Shown piece by piece: positions 55,486 to 62,802 of a stretch of 64,000 bases of DNA. The stretch lies in assembly GCF_002074055.1 (NCBI RefSeq), contig NZ_CP014619.1:868001-932000 (forward strand). The letters are read 5' to 3'. The translations under genes were made by a program, and so were the position numbers. How positions within the stretch are numbered: position 1 is the stretch's first letter; the number at the start of each line of letters is the position of its first letter. This DNA comes from Frondihabitans sp. 762G35. GTDB taxonomy: Bacteria > Actinomycetota > Actinomycetes > Actinomycetales > Microbacteriaceae. Under the pieces are notes generated by a model. It made no database searches. It was given only the letters and a program-made list of their open reading frames with translations, and was not told the origin of the DNA.

Positions 55486-57168
55486 TCACTTCTTCGCGCT
55501 GAGCTGCTCCTTGACCTTGCGGCGGATCACCTTGCCGATGAGCGACTTCGGGAGGTCGTCGACCTCGACGATCCGGCGCGGGACCTTGTAGGCGGCGAGG
55601 TTGTCGCGCGCGAAGTCACGGAGGGCCGCCTGGTCGAGCTCGGCGCCCTTCTCCACGACGACGGCGGCGACGACCTGCTCGCCCGACGGGCTCGGCAGGC
55701 CGACGACGGCGACTTCCTCGACGCCCTCGAAGCGGCGCAGGGTGTCCTCGACCTCGCTCGGCGACACGTTGAAACCGCCCGTGATGATGAGGTCCTTGAT
55801 GCGGTCGACGATCGTGACGAAGCCCGTGTCGTCGATGGTGACGATGTCGCCCGTGCGGAACCAGTCGTCGACGAACACCTCGGCGGTCTCGTCGGGGCGC
55901 CCGTAGTAGCCGCTGAAGACCTGAGGACCGCGGACGAGGAGCTCGCCGGCGGAGCCCGGCTCGACGTCGCGGGTCGGCTCGTCGGGGTCGACGACCCGGC
56001 ACTCGGTGCTCGGCAGGGGGAGCCCGACGGCTCCCGCGCGACGACTGTCGGCGACCGGGTTGGCGATGAGGACGGGCGACGTCTCGCTGAGACCGTAGCC
56101 CTCGATCAGCCAGCCGCCCGAGCGCTCCTCCCAGGGCTCCACCACGGAGGCCGACAGCGGCATCGCGCCCGAGATGGCGATCTCGATGCCCTCGAGGCTC
56201 ACGCCCGCGTCGTCGGCCGCCCGCTGCAGGCGCTGATAGATCGGCGGGACGGCCGGGAGGAACGTCGGCGGGTGCTTCTTCATCGCCGCGAGGACGAGCG
56301 ACGGCTCGAACGCCGGGAACAGGACCAGCCGGGCGCCCATGCGCATAGCGAACGTGAGGCAGAGGGTGAGGCCGTAGGCGTGGAACATCGGTAGAACGGC
56401 GTAGACGACGCTCGACCCCTCCTTGATCTGGGGGATCCAGGCCTGGCACTGGGCGGCGTTCGCCATCAGGTTGGCGTGCGTGAGCATGGCGCCCTTGGGG
56501 GAGCCCGTCGTGCCGCTCGTGTACTGGATGAGGGCGAGGTCGCCCGTCTCCGGGCGCGGGTGCGCGGCGTCGATGCGCGGCGAGGACGCGACCTTCTCCC
56601 AGGGGGTGGTGCCGGAGACCGTCGTCGTGAGACGGTCGCGCGACTCCCGGGCGCGCTTCACCGGCAGGCGGAGCTGAGCGCGCATGAGAAGGGGCATGGC
56701 CTTGGTGACGTCGATCGAGACGATCGCGTCGAGGGGCACCTCGTCGGGGAAGGCCTGAAGGGTGGCCACGGTCTTGTCCCACGCGATCGCCACGCGGGCA
56801 CCGTGGTCCTCGAACTGGTGGCGGAGCTCGCGGGGCGTGTAGAGCGGGTTGTGCTCGACGACGATGCCGCCGAGACGCAGCACGGCGTAGAACGCCACCA
56901 CGTGCTGCGGGCAGTTCGGCAGGATCAGGGCGACCGTGTCGCCCTTCTTCACCCCGAGCCTCCGGAGCCCCTCGGCCGCCCGCTGCACCTGCTCGACGAG
57001 GTCGGCGTAGCTCGTCTCGGCACCGAAGTACTCGAGGGCGGTCGCCTGCGGGTATTTCGCGGCGGTGTCGCGGACGAGGTCGATCAGCGAGCCCTTCACC
57101 TCCCCGATGTCGTGGGGGATACCGGGAGCGTAGGAGTCAAGCCAGGGACGGGCGCTGTCGATGGTCAC
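55486..57168 (-). CDS. fadD: Long-chain fatty-acid-CoA ligase (FadD type)
   Basis: A 560-residue ANL-superfamily ligase activating long-chain fatty acids with ATP and CoA. The P-loop is IQYTSGTTGSPKGAMLTH, with VLPMFHAYGLTLCLTFAMR after it, then the A5 motif EGYGLSETSP, TGDIVTIDDTGF, the hinge DRIKDLIITGGFNVSPSEVE and the A10 lysine in PKSLIGKVIRRKV. Length is normal. The GTG at 57168 is six bases after a TAGAGT box. A close paralogue lies at 62803-64000, on the same strand. The gene is convergent with the oxidoreductase, leaving 12 bp. Confidence 0.93.
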   Translation of the reverse strand: MTIDSARPWLDSYAPGIPHDIGEVKGSLIDLVRDTAAKYPQATALEYFGAETSYADLVEQVQRAAEGLRRLGVKKGDTVALILPNCPQHVVAFYAVLRLGGIVVEHNPLYTPRELRHQFEDHGARVAIAWDKTVATLQAFPDEVPLDAIVSIDVTKAMPLLMRAQLRLPVKRARESRDRLTTTVSGTTPWEKVASSPRIDAAHPRPETGDLALIQYTSGTTGSPKGAMLTHANLMANAAQCQAWIPQIKEGSSVVYAVLPMFHAYGLTLCLTFAMRMGARLVLFPAFEPSLVLAAMKKHPPTFLPAVPPIYQRLQRAADDAGVSLEGIEIAISGAMPLSASVVEPWEERSGGWLIEGYGLSETSPVLIANPVADSRRAGAVGLPLPSTECRVVDPDEPTRDVEPGSAGELLVRGPQVFSGYYGRPDETAEVFVDDWFRTGDIVTIDDTGFVTIVDRIKDLIITGGFNVSPSEVEDTLRRFEGVEEVAVVGLPSPSGEQVVAAVVVEKGAELDQAALRDFARDNLAAYKVPRRIVEVDDLPKSLIGKVIRRKVKEQLSAKK

Positions 57169-57174
57169 TCGACC

Positions 57175-57180
57175 ACTCTA
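57175..57180 (-). promoter_or_regulatory. -10 box (TAGAGT) of leaderless fadD
   Basis: TAGAGT on the minus strand ends six bases before the GTG at 57168. Confidence 0.5.
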
Positions 57181-57266
57181 AGAGGTTCGGGGGACAATCC
57201 CGCTGAAGACCGCCGGTCGGCCGGGGAGTTGACTCCCTGGTGGATCACCGATCGAAAGGACACACA

Positions 57267-58085
57267 GTGAGCAAGGTCTGGTTCATCACGGGAGCGTCGA
57301 AGGGCTTCGGCCGCGAGTGGGCGGAAGCCGCCCTCGAGCGCGGCGACAGCGTCGCCGCCACGGCGCGCAAGGTCGAGACGCTCGACGCCCTGGTCGAGAA
57401 GTACGGCGACCGCATCCTGCCCCTCCAGCTCGACGTCACCGATCGCGCGGCCGACATCGACGCCGTGAAGAAGGCCGCGGAGAACTTCGGCCACCTCGAC
57501 GTCGTCGTCAACAACGCCGGGTACGGCCACTTCGGCATGATCGAGGAGCTGACCGAGGACGAGGTCCGCGCGCAGCTCGAGACCAACCTCTTCGGCGCCC
57601 TCTGGGTCACCCAGGCGGCCCTGCCGATCATGCGCGAGCAGGGCTCGGGCCACATCATCCAGGTGTCGAGCATCGGCGGCATCAGCGCCTTCCCGACCGT
57701 CGGCGCCTACCACGCCTCCAAGTGGGCGCTCGAGGGCTTCTCGCAGTCGCTGTCGCAGGAGGTCAAGGGATTCGGGATCGACGTCACCCTCATCGAGCCC
57801 GGCGGGTTCTCCACGGACTGGTCAGGACCCTCGGCGTCGCGCAGCGAGGAGCTCGAGGCCTACGCGGCCGTCCGCGAAGAGGCCGCGAAGCGCCCGTCCG
57901 CCAACGACCCGGGCGACCCCACGGCCACCCGCGGCGCCATCCTGAAGGTCGTCGACGCGGAGCAGCCGCCCCTGCGCATCTTCTTCGGCCGCGCACCGCT
58001 CGAGATCGCTACGAAGGACTACGAGTCGCGTCTCGCGACCTGGAACGAGTGGCAGCCCGTCTCTCTCGAGGCGCACGGGAAGTAA
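57267..58085 (+). CDS. Short-chain dehydrogenase/reductase
   Basis: A 272-residue classical SDR. The cofactor motif is WFITGASKGFGREWA (TGxxxGxG), followed by LDVTDRAAD, VVNNAGYGHFG, the catalytic Ser in IIQVSSIGG and the YxxxK pair in AYHASKWAL. The basic residue after the glycine motif is weak but ATARKVE favours NADPH. The substrate is unknown. GTG 57267 is preferred because AAAGGA lies about seven bases upstream. The gap to fadD is a divergent promoter region of 98 bp. Confidence 0.93.
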   Translation: MSKVWFITGASKGFGREWAEAALERGDSVAATARKVETLDALVEKYGDRILPLQLDVTDRAADIDAVKKAAENFGHLDVVVNNAGYGHFGMIEELTEDEVRAQLETNLFGALWVTQAALPIMREQGSGHIIQVSSIGGISAFPTVGAYHASKWALEGFSQSLSQEVKGFGIDVTLIEPGGFSTDWSGPSASRSEELEAYAAVREEAAKRPSANDPGDPTATRGAILKVVDAEQPPLRIFFGRAPLEIATKDYESRLATWNEWQPVSLEAHGK

Positions 58086-58115
58086 TTCCCCAGGTGGCTG
58101 GCATTCAATCGAAGG

Positions 58116-59024
58116 ATGCCTGCCATCACGGAGCCGATCCGCGCCCGTCTCCAGTACACCTTCAACGGCCAGAGCACGGGCATCCCGCAGTGGGTGCAAG
58201 ACCTGGAGAAGGGCGACGACCCGGGCTTCTTCGGCCCCGGCTCCGCCGTCTGGGCGGTCCACGGTGGCATGTCGACGATCCCCGCGGGTGTCCGCGCTCT
58301 CCTCGTGCAGGCGCTGCACCCGGGAGCCCTCGCCGGGGTCCACGACCACTCGCGCTATCGGGAGGATCCGCTCGGTCGCCTCGCCGGGACGATCCGCTGG
58401 ATCTTCACCGTCTCCTACGGCTCCCAGGAGGCGGCTCGCCACGCGTCCGACTGGGTCCTCCGCCTCCATGAGAAGGTCGTCGGCAGCTACGTCGACGGTC
58501 ACGGCCGCGAGCACGACTACCGCGCCAACGACCCCGACCTGCTGGCGTGGGTCCACATGGCGTTCGCCGACTCGTTCCTCGAGGCCGCGTTGGCCTGGGG
58601 CGCCGACATCCCCGGCGGGCCCGACGCCTACGTGCGCGAGTGGGCGATCGCGGGAGAGCTGATGGGCGTCGAGGATCCGCCCCGGTCGGTCGCCGAGATG
58701 AAGGCCCAGCTCCGCTCGTTCGACGAGCGCGGCGTGCTGGAGCGCTCGGCTCGGACCGACGACGTGGTGCGGTTCCTCAAGCGGCCGCCGCTCTTCCCCG
58801 TCCTCCGGGTCGGCTACCCGGTGCTGTTCAACGGGGCCGTGGGAACGCTGTCGCCGCGCTTCCGCGAGCTGCTCGGTCTCGAGGCTCCCCGTCTCGGGCC
58901 GCTCGAACTGCCGACGAGGCAGCCGGCGCAGATCATGCTCGACGGCATCGAGGCGATCCTCGGCGCCGAGCCCGCGGCCGCGAAGGCCGCTCGCGCCCGG
59001 CGCGCGCGCCTCGGCGTCGCCTGA
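58116..59024 (+). CDS. DUF2236 protein (oxygenase MpaB / latex-clearing-protein family)
   Basis: A 302-residue alpha-helical protein of DUF2236. Family features are RLAGTIRWIFTVSYGSQEAA, the probable haem ligand region RLHEKVVGSY, and WVHMAFADSFLEAALAWG. Related proteins (MpaB, latex clearing protein Lcp) bind b-type haem and oxidise alkenes. Whether this one does is unknown. It lies 30 bp after the SDR on the same strand, so a joint oxidation-reduction pathway for a lipid or terpenoid is plausible. GAAGG is only one base before the ATG. Confidence 0.85.
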   Translation: MPAITEPIRARLQYTFNGQSTGIPQWVQDLEKGDDPGFFGPGSAVWAVHGGMSTIPAGVRALLVQALHPGALAGVHDHSRYREDPLGRLAGTIRWIFTVSYGSQEAARHASDWVLRLHEKVVGSYVDGHGREHDYRANDPDLLAWVHMAFADSFLEAALAWGADIPGGPDAYVREWAIAGELMGVEDPPRSVAEMKAQLRSFDERGVLERSARTDDVVRFLKRPPLFPVLRVGYPVLFNGAVGTLSPRFRELLGLEAPRLGPLELPTRQPAQIMLDGIEAILGAEPAAAKAARARRARLGVA

Positions 59025-59065
59025 CGCGCCCCGGGCCGTGCGAGCGGGCCCGCGGATGACCGCCG

Positions 59066-60165
59066 TCATCGGTCTTTGAAGTAGCGGAAGAGGTGCCGCT
59101 CGCGGGTGGCGAGGACGCCGAAAAGCGTTCCCGACACGGCCGCCAGCACTCCGGTCACGGTGCAGAGACCGCCCCAGGCGAGCAGCGCAGCGGTGTTCGC
59201 ACTTCCGGATCCCGATCCGAGCGCGACGAGCGTCGGCGCCGCGAGCGCGCTCCCGGCGGCGATCCACACCATCGCCTGGAGACTCTGGCCGAGCGCGAGC
59301 GTGGTCCGAGTGACCCCGGCGTGCAGCGCGACGCCAGCTCCAGACGCCGCCGCCGCACCGCCGCCCATCCGAGCGAGCCACCCGTGACGAGGGCGATCAG
59401 AGGGGCTCGGGCACCGAGTCCTGCCGCGAGCTCCGACGAACCGTCGAATTCTCGACCCCATCGGGTGTTGAGTGCCCGGAGCGTCGGTCGATCGGAGTCG
59501 CCGCCGCCCGCGACGAGGCTCGTCCGGAGAAGGGCGGAGCTCGCGGGATCGGGGGGCCAGAACTCGACCCAGCACTGATCGTAGGGACGGGTGTCGCCGG
59601 TCGTCTGGGGCAGGAGGAGGGAGAAGGACAGATCGCCCTGTCGGCCGTCGTCGGGCACGGCGAAGACTCCCGCAACCGAGGCCGGCGAGGTGGCCGTCGG
59701 CAGGGGGTCGCCGGTTGCGAGGCCCAGAGTCCGAGCGACGTCCTCGGAGACGAGAAGCCCCGGGCGTGAGCCGCTGACCGGGGCGCCGATCAGACCCCGG
59801 AAGCCGGGGGTGATCTCCTTGGAGGGAATCGGGTTCGACACGAGTGCGGACGCGACAGTGTCCGATGGCGCAGCGCGGACGGCGCCCGCAGCTCGTGCGG
59901 AGGGGAGCGAGCGGAGGTGGTCGCACGCGTCACCCGCGATGCGTCCCGCCGCGGTGAGGACCATCGTCGATGCGCCGGAGTCGCGGAACCGCTGACCGTC
60001 GGCGATCACGCGGACGGCGTCGCCGAGCGACAGGGCGATGGTGGCCGTCATCGCGGTGCCGAAGACGACCCCCAGGAGGAGCGCCCGCGTCGTCCCGGAT
60101 GTCACGTCGCGTCGTACCTCGTCGAGCACTGCCGCCAGGCGCATCGTGCCTCGTCGTCGCACCAT
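59066..60165 (-). pseudogene. MacB/FtsX-like ABC permease disrupted by a single-base frameshift
   Basis: The gene starts with ATG 60165, overlapping the ATPase stop (TGATG). The first 279 codons give helix 1 (RALLLGVVFGTAMTATIALS), a MacB-type extracytoplasmic domain and the start of helix 2 (PLIALVTGGSLGWAAVRRRR). At 59329-59331 the frame is lost: codons up to LELAS read in one frame, and the family-like continuation ALHAGVTRTTLALGQSLQAM with two more helices reads in another. Re-reading one G (a missing G near 59329) joins them perfectly. Uncorrected, the protein would end at 59155 with about 57 meaningless residues and lack its last two helices. It could be a true mutation or a sequence error. 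Confidence 0.75.
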
Positions 60166-60767
60166 CAGACGGACGCGCCCAGATCGAGGTGGTGCGTGCA
60201 CGCGTCGCGCGCCCGCTGATCGTGGGTCGTGACGACGACGATGGTGTCTTCCGCAGCGAGGGAGCCGATGGTCGAAGAGACGGTCTCGGCCGTCGACGAA
60301 TCGAGTTGCGCCGTGGGCTCGTCCACGAGGAGCAGATCGGGATCGGCTGCCAGGCCGCGCGCCAGCAGGAGACGCTGGGCCTCACCGCTCGACAACTCGC
60401 GGAACGGCCGATCGGCGACCTCCAGCAGACCGAAGTCGACGAGCAGTCGTCGTGCCTCGGCCTCCGCCCTCCGTCGACTCCGCCCCCGTGCGAGGAAGGG
60501 AAGCGCGACATGGTCGATCGCCGACCGGCGGGCGACACCGTGGGGATTCTGGAGGACCCAGCCGATCCGATCGATGCCCTCTCGCCGGAGAAGCCCCTCC
60601 GAGGGGGTGAGCCAGCCGGCGAGGAGGCAGAGGAGCGTCGACTTGCCCGAACCGCTGGGCCCGGTGACGGCCGTCACCGTCCCGGGCCTCAGATCGAGGT
60701 CGAGCGAGCGGAAGAGCGCGGGTCGACCCGGAAACGCGTGGCCCAGGCCCTGCGAGGTCACGCGCAT
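60165..60767 (-). CDS. ABC transporter ATPase (MacB/LolD type) of the peptide operon
   Basis: A 200-residue compact ABC ATPase. Walker A is AVTGPSGSGKSTLLCLLAG, the signature is ELSSGEAQRLLLARGLA, Walker B is LLLVDEPTAQLDSS and the switch is VVTTHD. These are typical of the MacB/LolD group that pairs with FtsX-like permeases and does extracytoplasmic work rather than ordinary transport. The Q-loop is QNPHGVARRSAIDHVALPF. ATG 60767 overlaps the adaptor gene by 10 bp. Several in-frame upstream starts are rejected because they would lie deep inside the adaptor gene. Confidence 0.9.
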   Translation of the reverse strand: MRVTSQGLGHAFPGRPALFRSLDLDLRPGTVTAVTGPSGSGKSTLLCLLAGWLTPSEGLLRREGIDRIGWVLQNPHGVARRSAIDHVALPFLARGRSRRRAEAEARRLLVDFGLLEVADRPFRELSSGEAQRLLLARGLAADPDLLLVDEPTAQLDSSTAETVSSTIGSLAAEDTIVVVTTHDQRARDACTHHLDLGASV

Positions 60768-61801
60768 GGTCGCCGCGCCGACTCGTCGAGGGAGACCCCG
60801 GGCAGTGGCGTGTCGCCGTCGGGAATCACGAGGGTCTGGCCGAGTTCGGAGGCGACGATCGTCACTCGGATCGCCCCGCCCTCCGACGAGACGCACGCGC
60901 GCGTGCCCTCGACGCCGTAGAGGGATGACGGCGGGACGACGACGACCCGCGCCGGATGCGTGAGGACGAGGCGCGCGGCGATGGTGGCCGGGGGGACGCC
61001 CTCCGTGCCGAGGGAGCCGTCCGCGATCGTCGCGAGCTCCGCCAGCGACGACTCGTCGGAGACGACGCCGCCCTCGTCGACGTCGATTCGGAGGTCGCCG
61101 ACGACGAGCTGCCGTTCACCCGCCGCGAGATCGTCGGGCATCGCCCCGAGGGTCGCTCGCGTGGCCGCGGGCGGCAGAGTGGCCAGCGCGTCGCCGGGCT
61201 CCACTCTCGCCCCGATCGGAGCGTCGCAGGTCGAGGCCGTCACGGTCGAAGTCGGCAGCCACGCGATCGACTCGGATGCGACCGTCGTCCGGATGAGCCC
61301 TCGTGGCTCGATCGTCTGCCAGACGGCTGCGAAGGCCTGGATCGTCTCCGGGCCGACGACCCCGTCGGCCCGGACGGGATACCCGAGCCGGGAGAGTTCG
61401 CTCTGCAGGGAACGGACGTCGTCGCCGGAGTCACCGGCGGCGAGGTCGCGCCAGAGCGGCTCGGACGTGGCCAGGCCGAGCAGAGGCATCCCGTCGACGG
61501 ACGCGATCCGGGTGCCGGACGTGAGCACTGCTCCCGGGGCGCAGCCCGACGCTGTAACCCAGCCGCCCTTCCGGCTCGTCACGTGACGATCCGGGCCCCG
61601 TTCGACCACGACCTCCACGGAGCGTGCGTCGTCGAACGTACGAGTCGAGGTCGGAACCGAACCGGAGACGGGGATGGACTCGAGGGACGACGGTGTCGGC
61701 TGGCTCGTCGTCGCCAGCGCGATAGCCGCCCCGAGCGCTCCGCAGGCGAGGACTGCGATGAGGCCCACCGACGGTGTCGCGAGTTCGCGGAGACGGATCA
61801 C
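60758..61801 (-). CDS. Peptidoglycan-binding adaptor protein (MacA/HlyD-like) of the peptide operon
   Basis: A 347-residue envelope protein with one N-terminal membrane anchor (VGLIAVLACGALGAAIALAT). A peptidoglycan-binding type 1 domain lies at about 120-160 (GDSGDDVRSLQSELSRLGYP, VVGPETIQAFAAV). The rest is beta-rich and resembles the barrel of HlyD/MacA adaptors (GARVEPGDALATLPP is lipoyl-like, ARLVLTHPARVVVVPPSSLY is a barrel strand). It would tether the ABC motor and permease to the cell wall. The GTG at 61801 overlaps the lipoprotein stop by four bases and its end overlaps the ATPase start by 10 bp. Confidence 0.85.
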   Translation of the reverse strand: MIRLRELATPSVGLIAVLACGALGAAIALATTSQPTPSSLESIPVSGSVPTSTRTFDDARSVEVVVERGPDRHVTSRKGGWVTASGCAPGAVLTSGTRIASVDGMPLLGLATSEPLWRDLAAGDSGDDVRSLQSELSRLGYPVRADGVVGPETIQAFAAVWQTIEPRGLIRTTVASESIAWLPTSTVTASTCDAPIGARVEPGDALATLPPAATRATLGAMPDDLAAGERQLVVGDLRIDVDEGGVVSDESSLAELATIADGSLGTEGVPPATIAARLVLTHPARVVVVPPSSLYGVEGTRACVSSEGGAIRVTIVASELGQTLVIPDGDTPLPGVSLDESARRPCA

Positions 61802-62427
61802 GACGACGAACTCGCCCAGAAGCCCCAGGGGTCGGTGAGACAGGCCTCTCCCCGGGGGTCGAACTGGTCGAAGGGAAACGAGAAGTCCCGGTTGTCGGCA
61901 TCGAAATCGCGCACCGTGTACCCGGAAGGAACCAGCCGCTCGCGCACGAGGCAGCCGACGACGGCCGGACGGGTGTCCACGTTGTCGGGATTCCGCGTCG
62001 TGGTCTCGTAGAGGAACGAGATGTCGGTGTCGTACTCCCGTTCGCAGGCCTCCACGCGCGAGTTCAGCCGCTCGGACTCGGAGTCCGGCGTCGAACCGGT
62101 CGTGCGCTGCACATCGAATCCGCCGCCGTCGCGGTAGGAGATCGAGTAGCCGGAGTCGGCGAGGCAGGCCGTGACGTCGGCGTGGGCTTCCGCGTATTCC
62201 GCGGAGGAGACGACGCCGTCCGCGAGGATGGCGCGCTGCTTGGGCGACGTGGTGCGCCCGAGAGCGTCGGCGAACTCATCGGCCCACGGACCGCTGAACG
62301 CGCCGGCCGACGTCGCCGGAGGCCGTGACGGCCCTGCCGTGGCGGAAAGGGACGAGCATCCTGCCAGCGAGAGAGCGGCGACGCCGGCGAAGGCCGACCC
62401 GATCACGGCCGAGGGCCGTGGCAGCAC
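61798..62427 (-). CDS. Cysteine-rich lipoprotein of the peptide operon
   Basis: A 209-residue lipoprotein. The signal peptide ends in the lipobox SLAG-C (ALSLAGCSSL), so the mature protein is lipid-anchored outside the cell. After a Ser/Pro linker come regularly spaced cysteines: VTACLADSGY, VEACEREYD, VVGCLVRE and GEACLTDPW, probably two disulfides. I recognise no named family. Position between the secreted peptide and the MacAB-like proteins suggests a receptor, chaperone or immunity role. GTG 62427 has AGGGAG eight bases upstream and starts two bases after the peptide gene. Confidence 0.8.
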   Translation of the reverse strand: MLPRPSAVIGSAFAGVAALSLAGCSSLSATAGPSRPPATSAGAFSGPWADEFADALGRTTSPKQRAILADGVVSSAEYAEAHADVTACLADSGYSISYRDGGGFDVQRTTGSTPDSESERLNSRVEACEREYDTDISFLYETTTRNPDNVDTRPAVVGCLVRERLVPSGYTVRDFDADNRDFSFPFDQFDPRGEACLTDPWGFWASSSS

Positions 62428-62429
62428 GG

Positions 62430-62720
62430 TCAGGCTCCCTGAACGCTCACGCCCCGGGAGGCGACGTTCGTGTAGCAGACCTTCTGGGTCGACCACCCGC
62501 CGGGAGCGACGAAAGCCCCGTAGTGCGTGCCGCTCGACCGGGAGACGACCCAGTGCCGGGCCTTCGGTCGGCAGGAGGCGTTGTAGGCGCGCGTCTCGGT
62601 CAGGTTCGTGTAACAGGCCGCCTCGGCGGCCGGAGCGACCGCCGAGTCGATGCCCACGACGAAAGCCCCGGACGTGAGGGCGACGGCCGTCAGGGCGGCG
62701 ACTCGGGGTGTGATCTTCAT
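62430..62720 (-). CDS. Secreted three-cysteine mini-protein, candidate bacteriocin or signal
   Basis: A 96-residue precursor. The signal peptide (KITPRVAALTAVALTSGAFV to APAAEA) predicts cleavage before Ala-Cys-Tyr, leaving about 61 residues. The mature part has three cysteines, is rich in Tyr, Thr, Ser and Arg, and has an internal echo: CYTNL near the start and CYTNV near the end. The middle reads HWVVSRSSGTHYGAFVAPGG. I cannot assign it to lactococcin 972 or another known bacteriocin. ATG 62720 has AAGGAG eight bases upstream and follows a near-ideal promoter. It is the first gene of a five-gene operon with an ABC system, so export, immunity or sensing is the likely context. Confidence 0.75.
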   Translation of the reverse strand: MKITPRVAALTAVALTSGAFVVGIDSAVAPAAEAACYTNLTETRAYNASCRPKARHWVVSRSSGTHYGAFVAPGGWSTQKVCYTNVASRGVSVQGA

Positions 62721-62751
62721 TGACTGGCTCCTTCGAACGGGTGGTGGCACC

Positions 62752-62780
62752 ACGCTAGAAGAAGAGATTTATTAAGTCAA
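62752..62780 (-). promoter_or_regulatory. Strong vegetative promoter of the peptide operon
   Basis: The minus strand has TTGACT (62780-62775), a 17-base spacer and TAGCGT (62757-62752), close to the housekeeping sigma consensus. It lies in a 40-bp AT-rich island (about 62758-62797) unlike anything else in the window, with a leader of about 25 bases before the ATG. Confidence 0.75.
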
Positions 62781-62802
62781 TTAAATATATTACAGGGCTC
62801 CG

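Noticed and set aside
59320-59340. Programmed ribosomal frameshift in the permease
   Set aside because: No slippery heptamer, internal ribosome-site stimulator or convincing downstream structure is visible. A missing G explains the join more simply.
62430-62720. Lactococcin 972-family bacteriocin
   Set aside because: The precursor size and ABC context are suggestive, but the W-rich lactococcin 972 motifs are absent and the cysteine pattern differs, so I left the family open.
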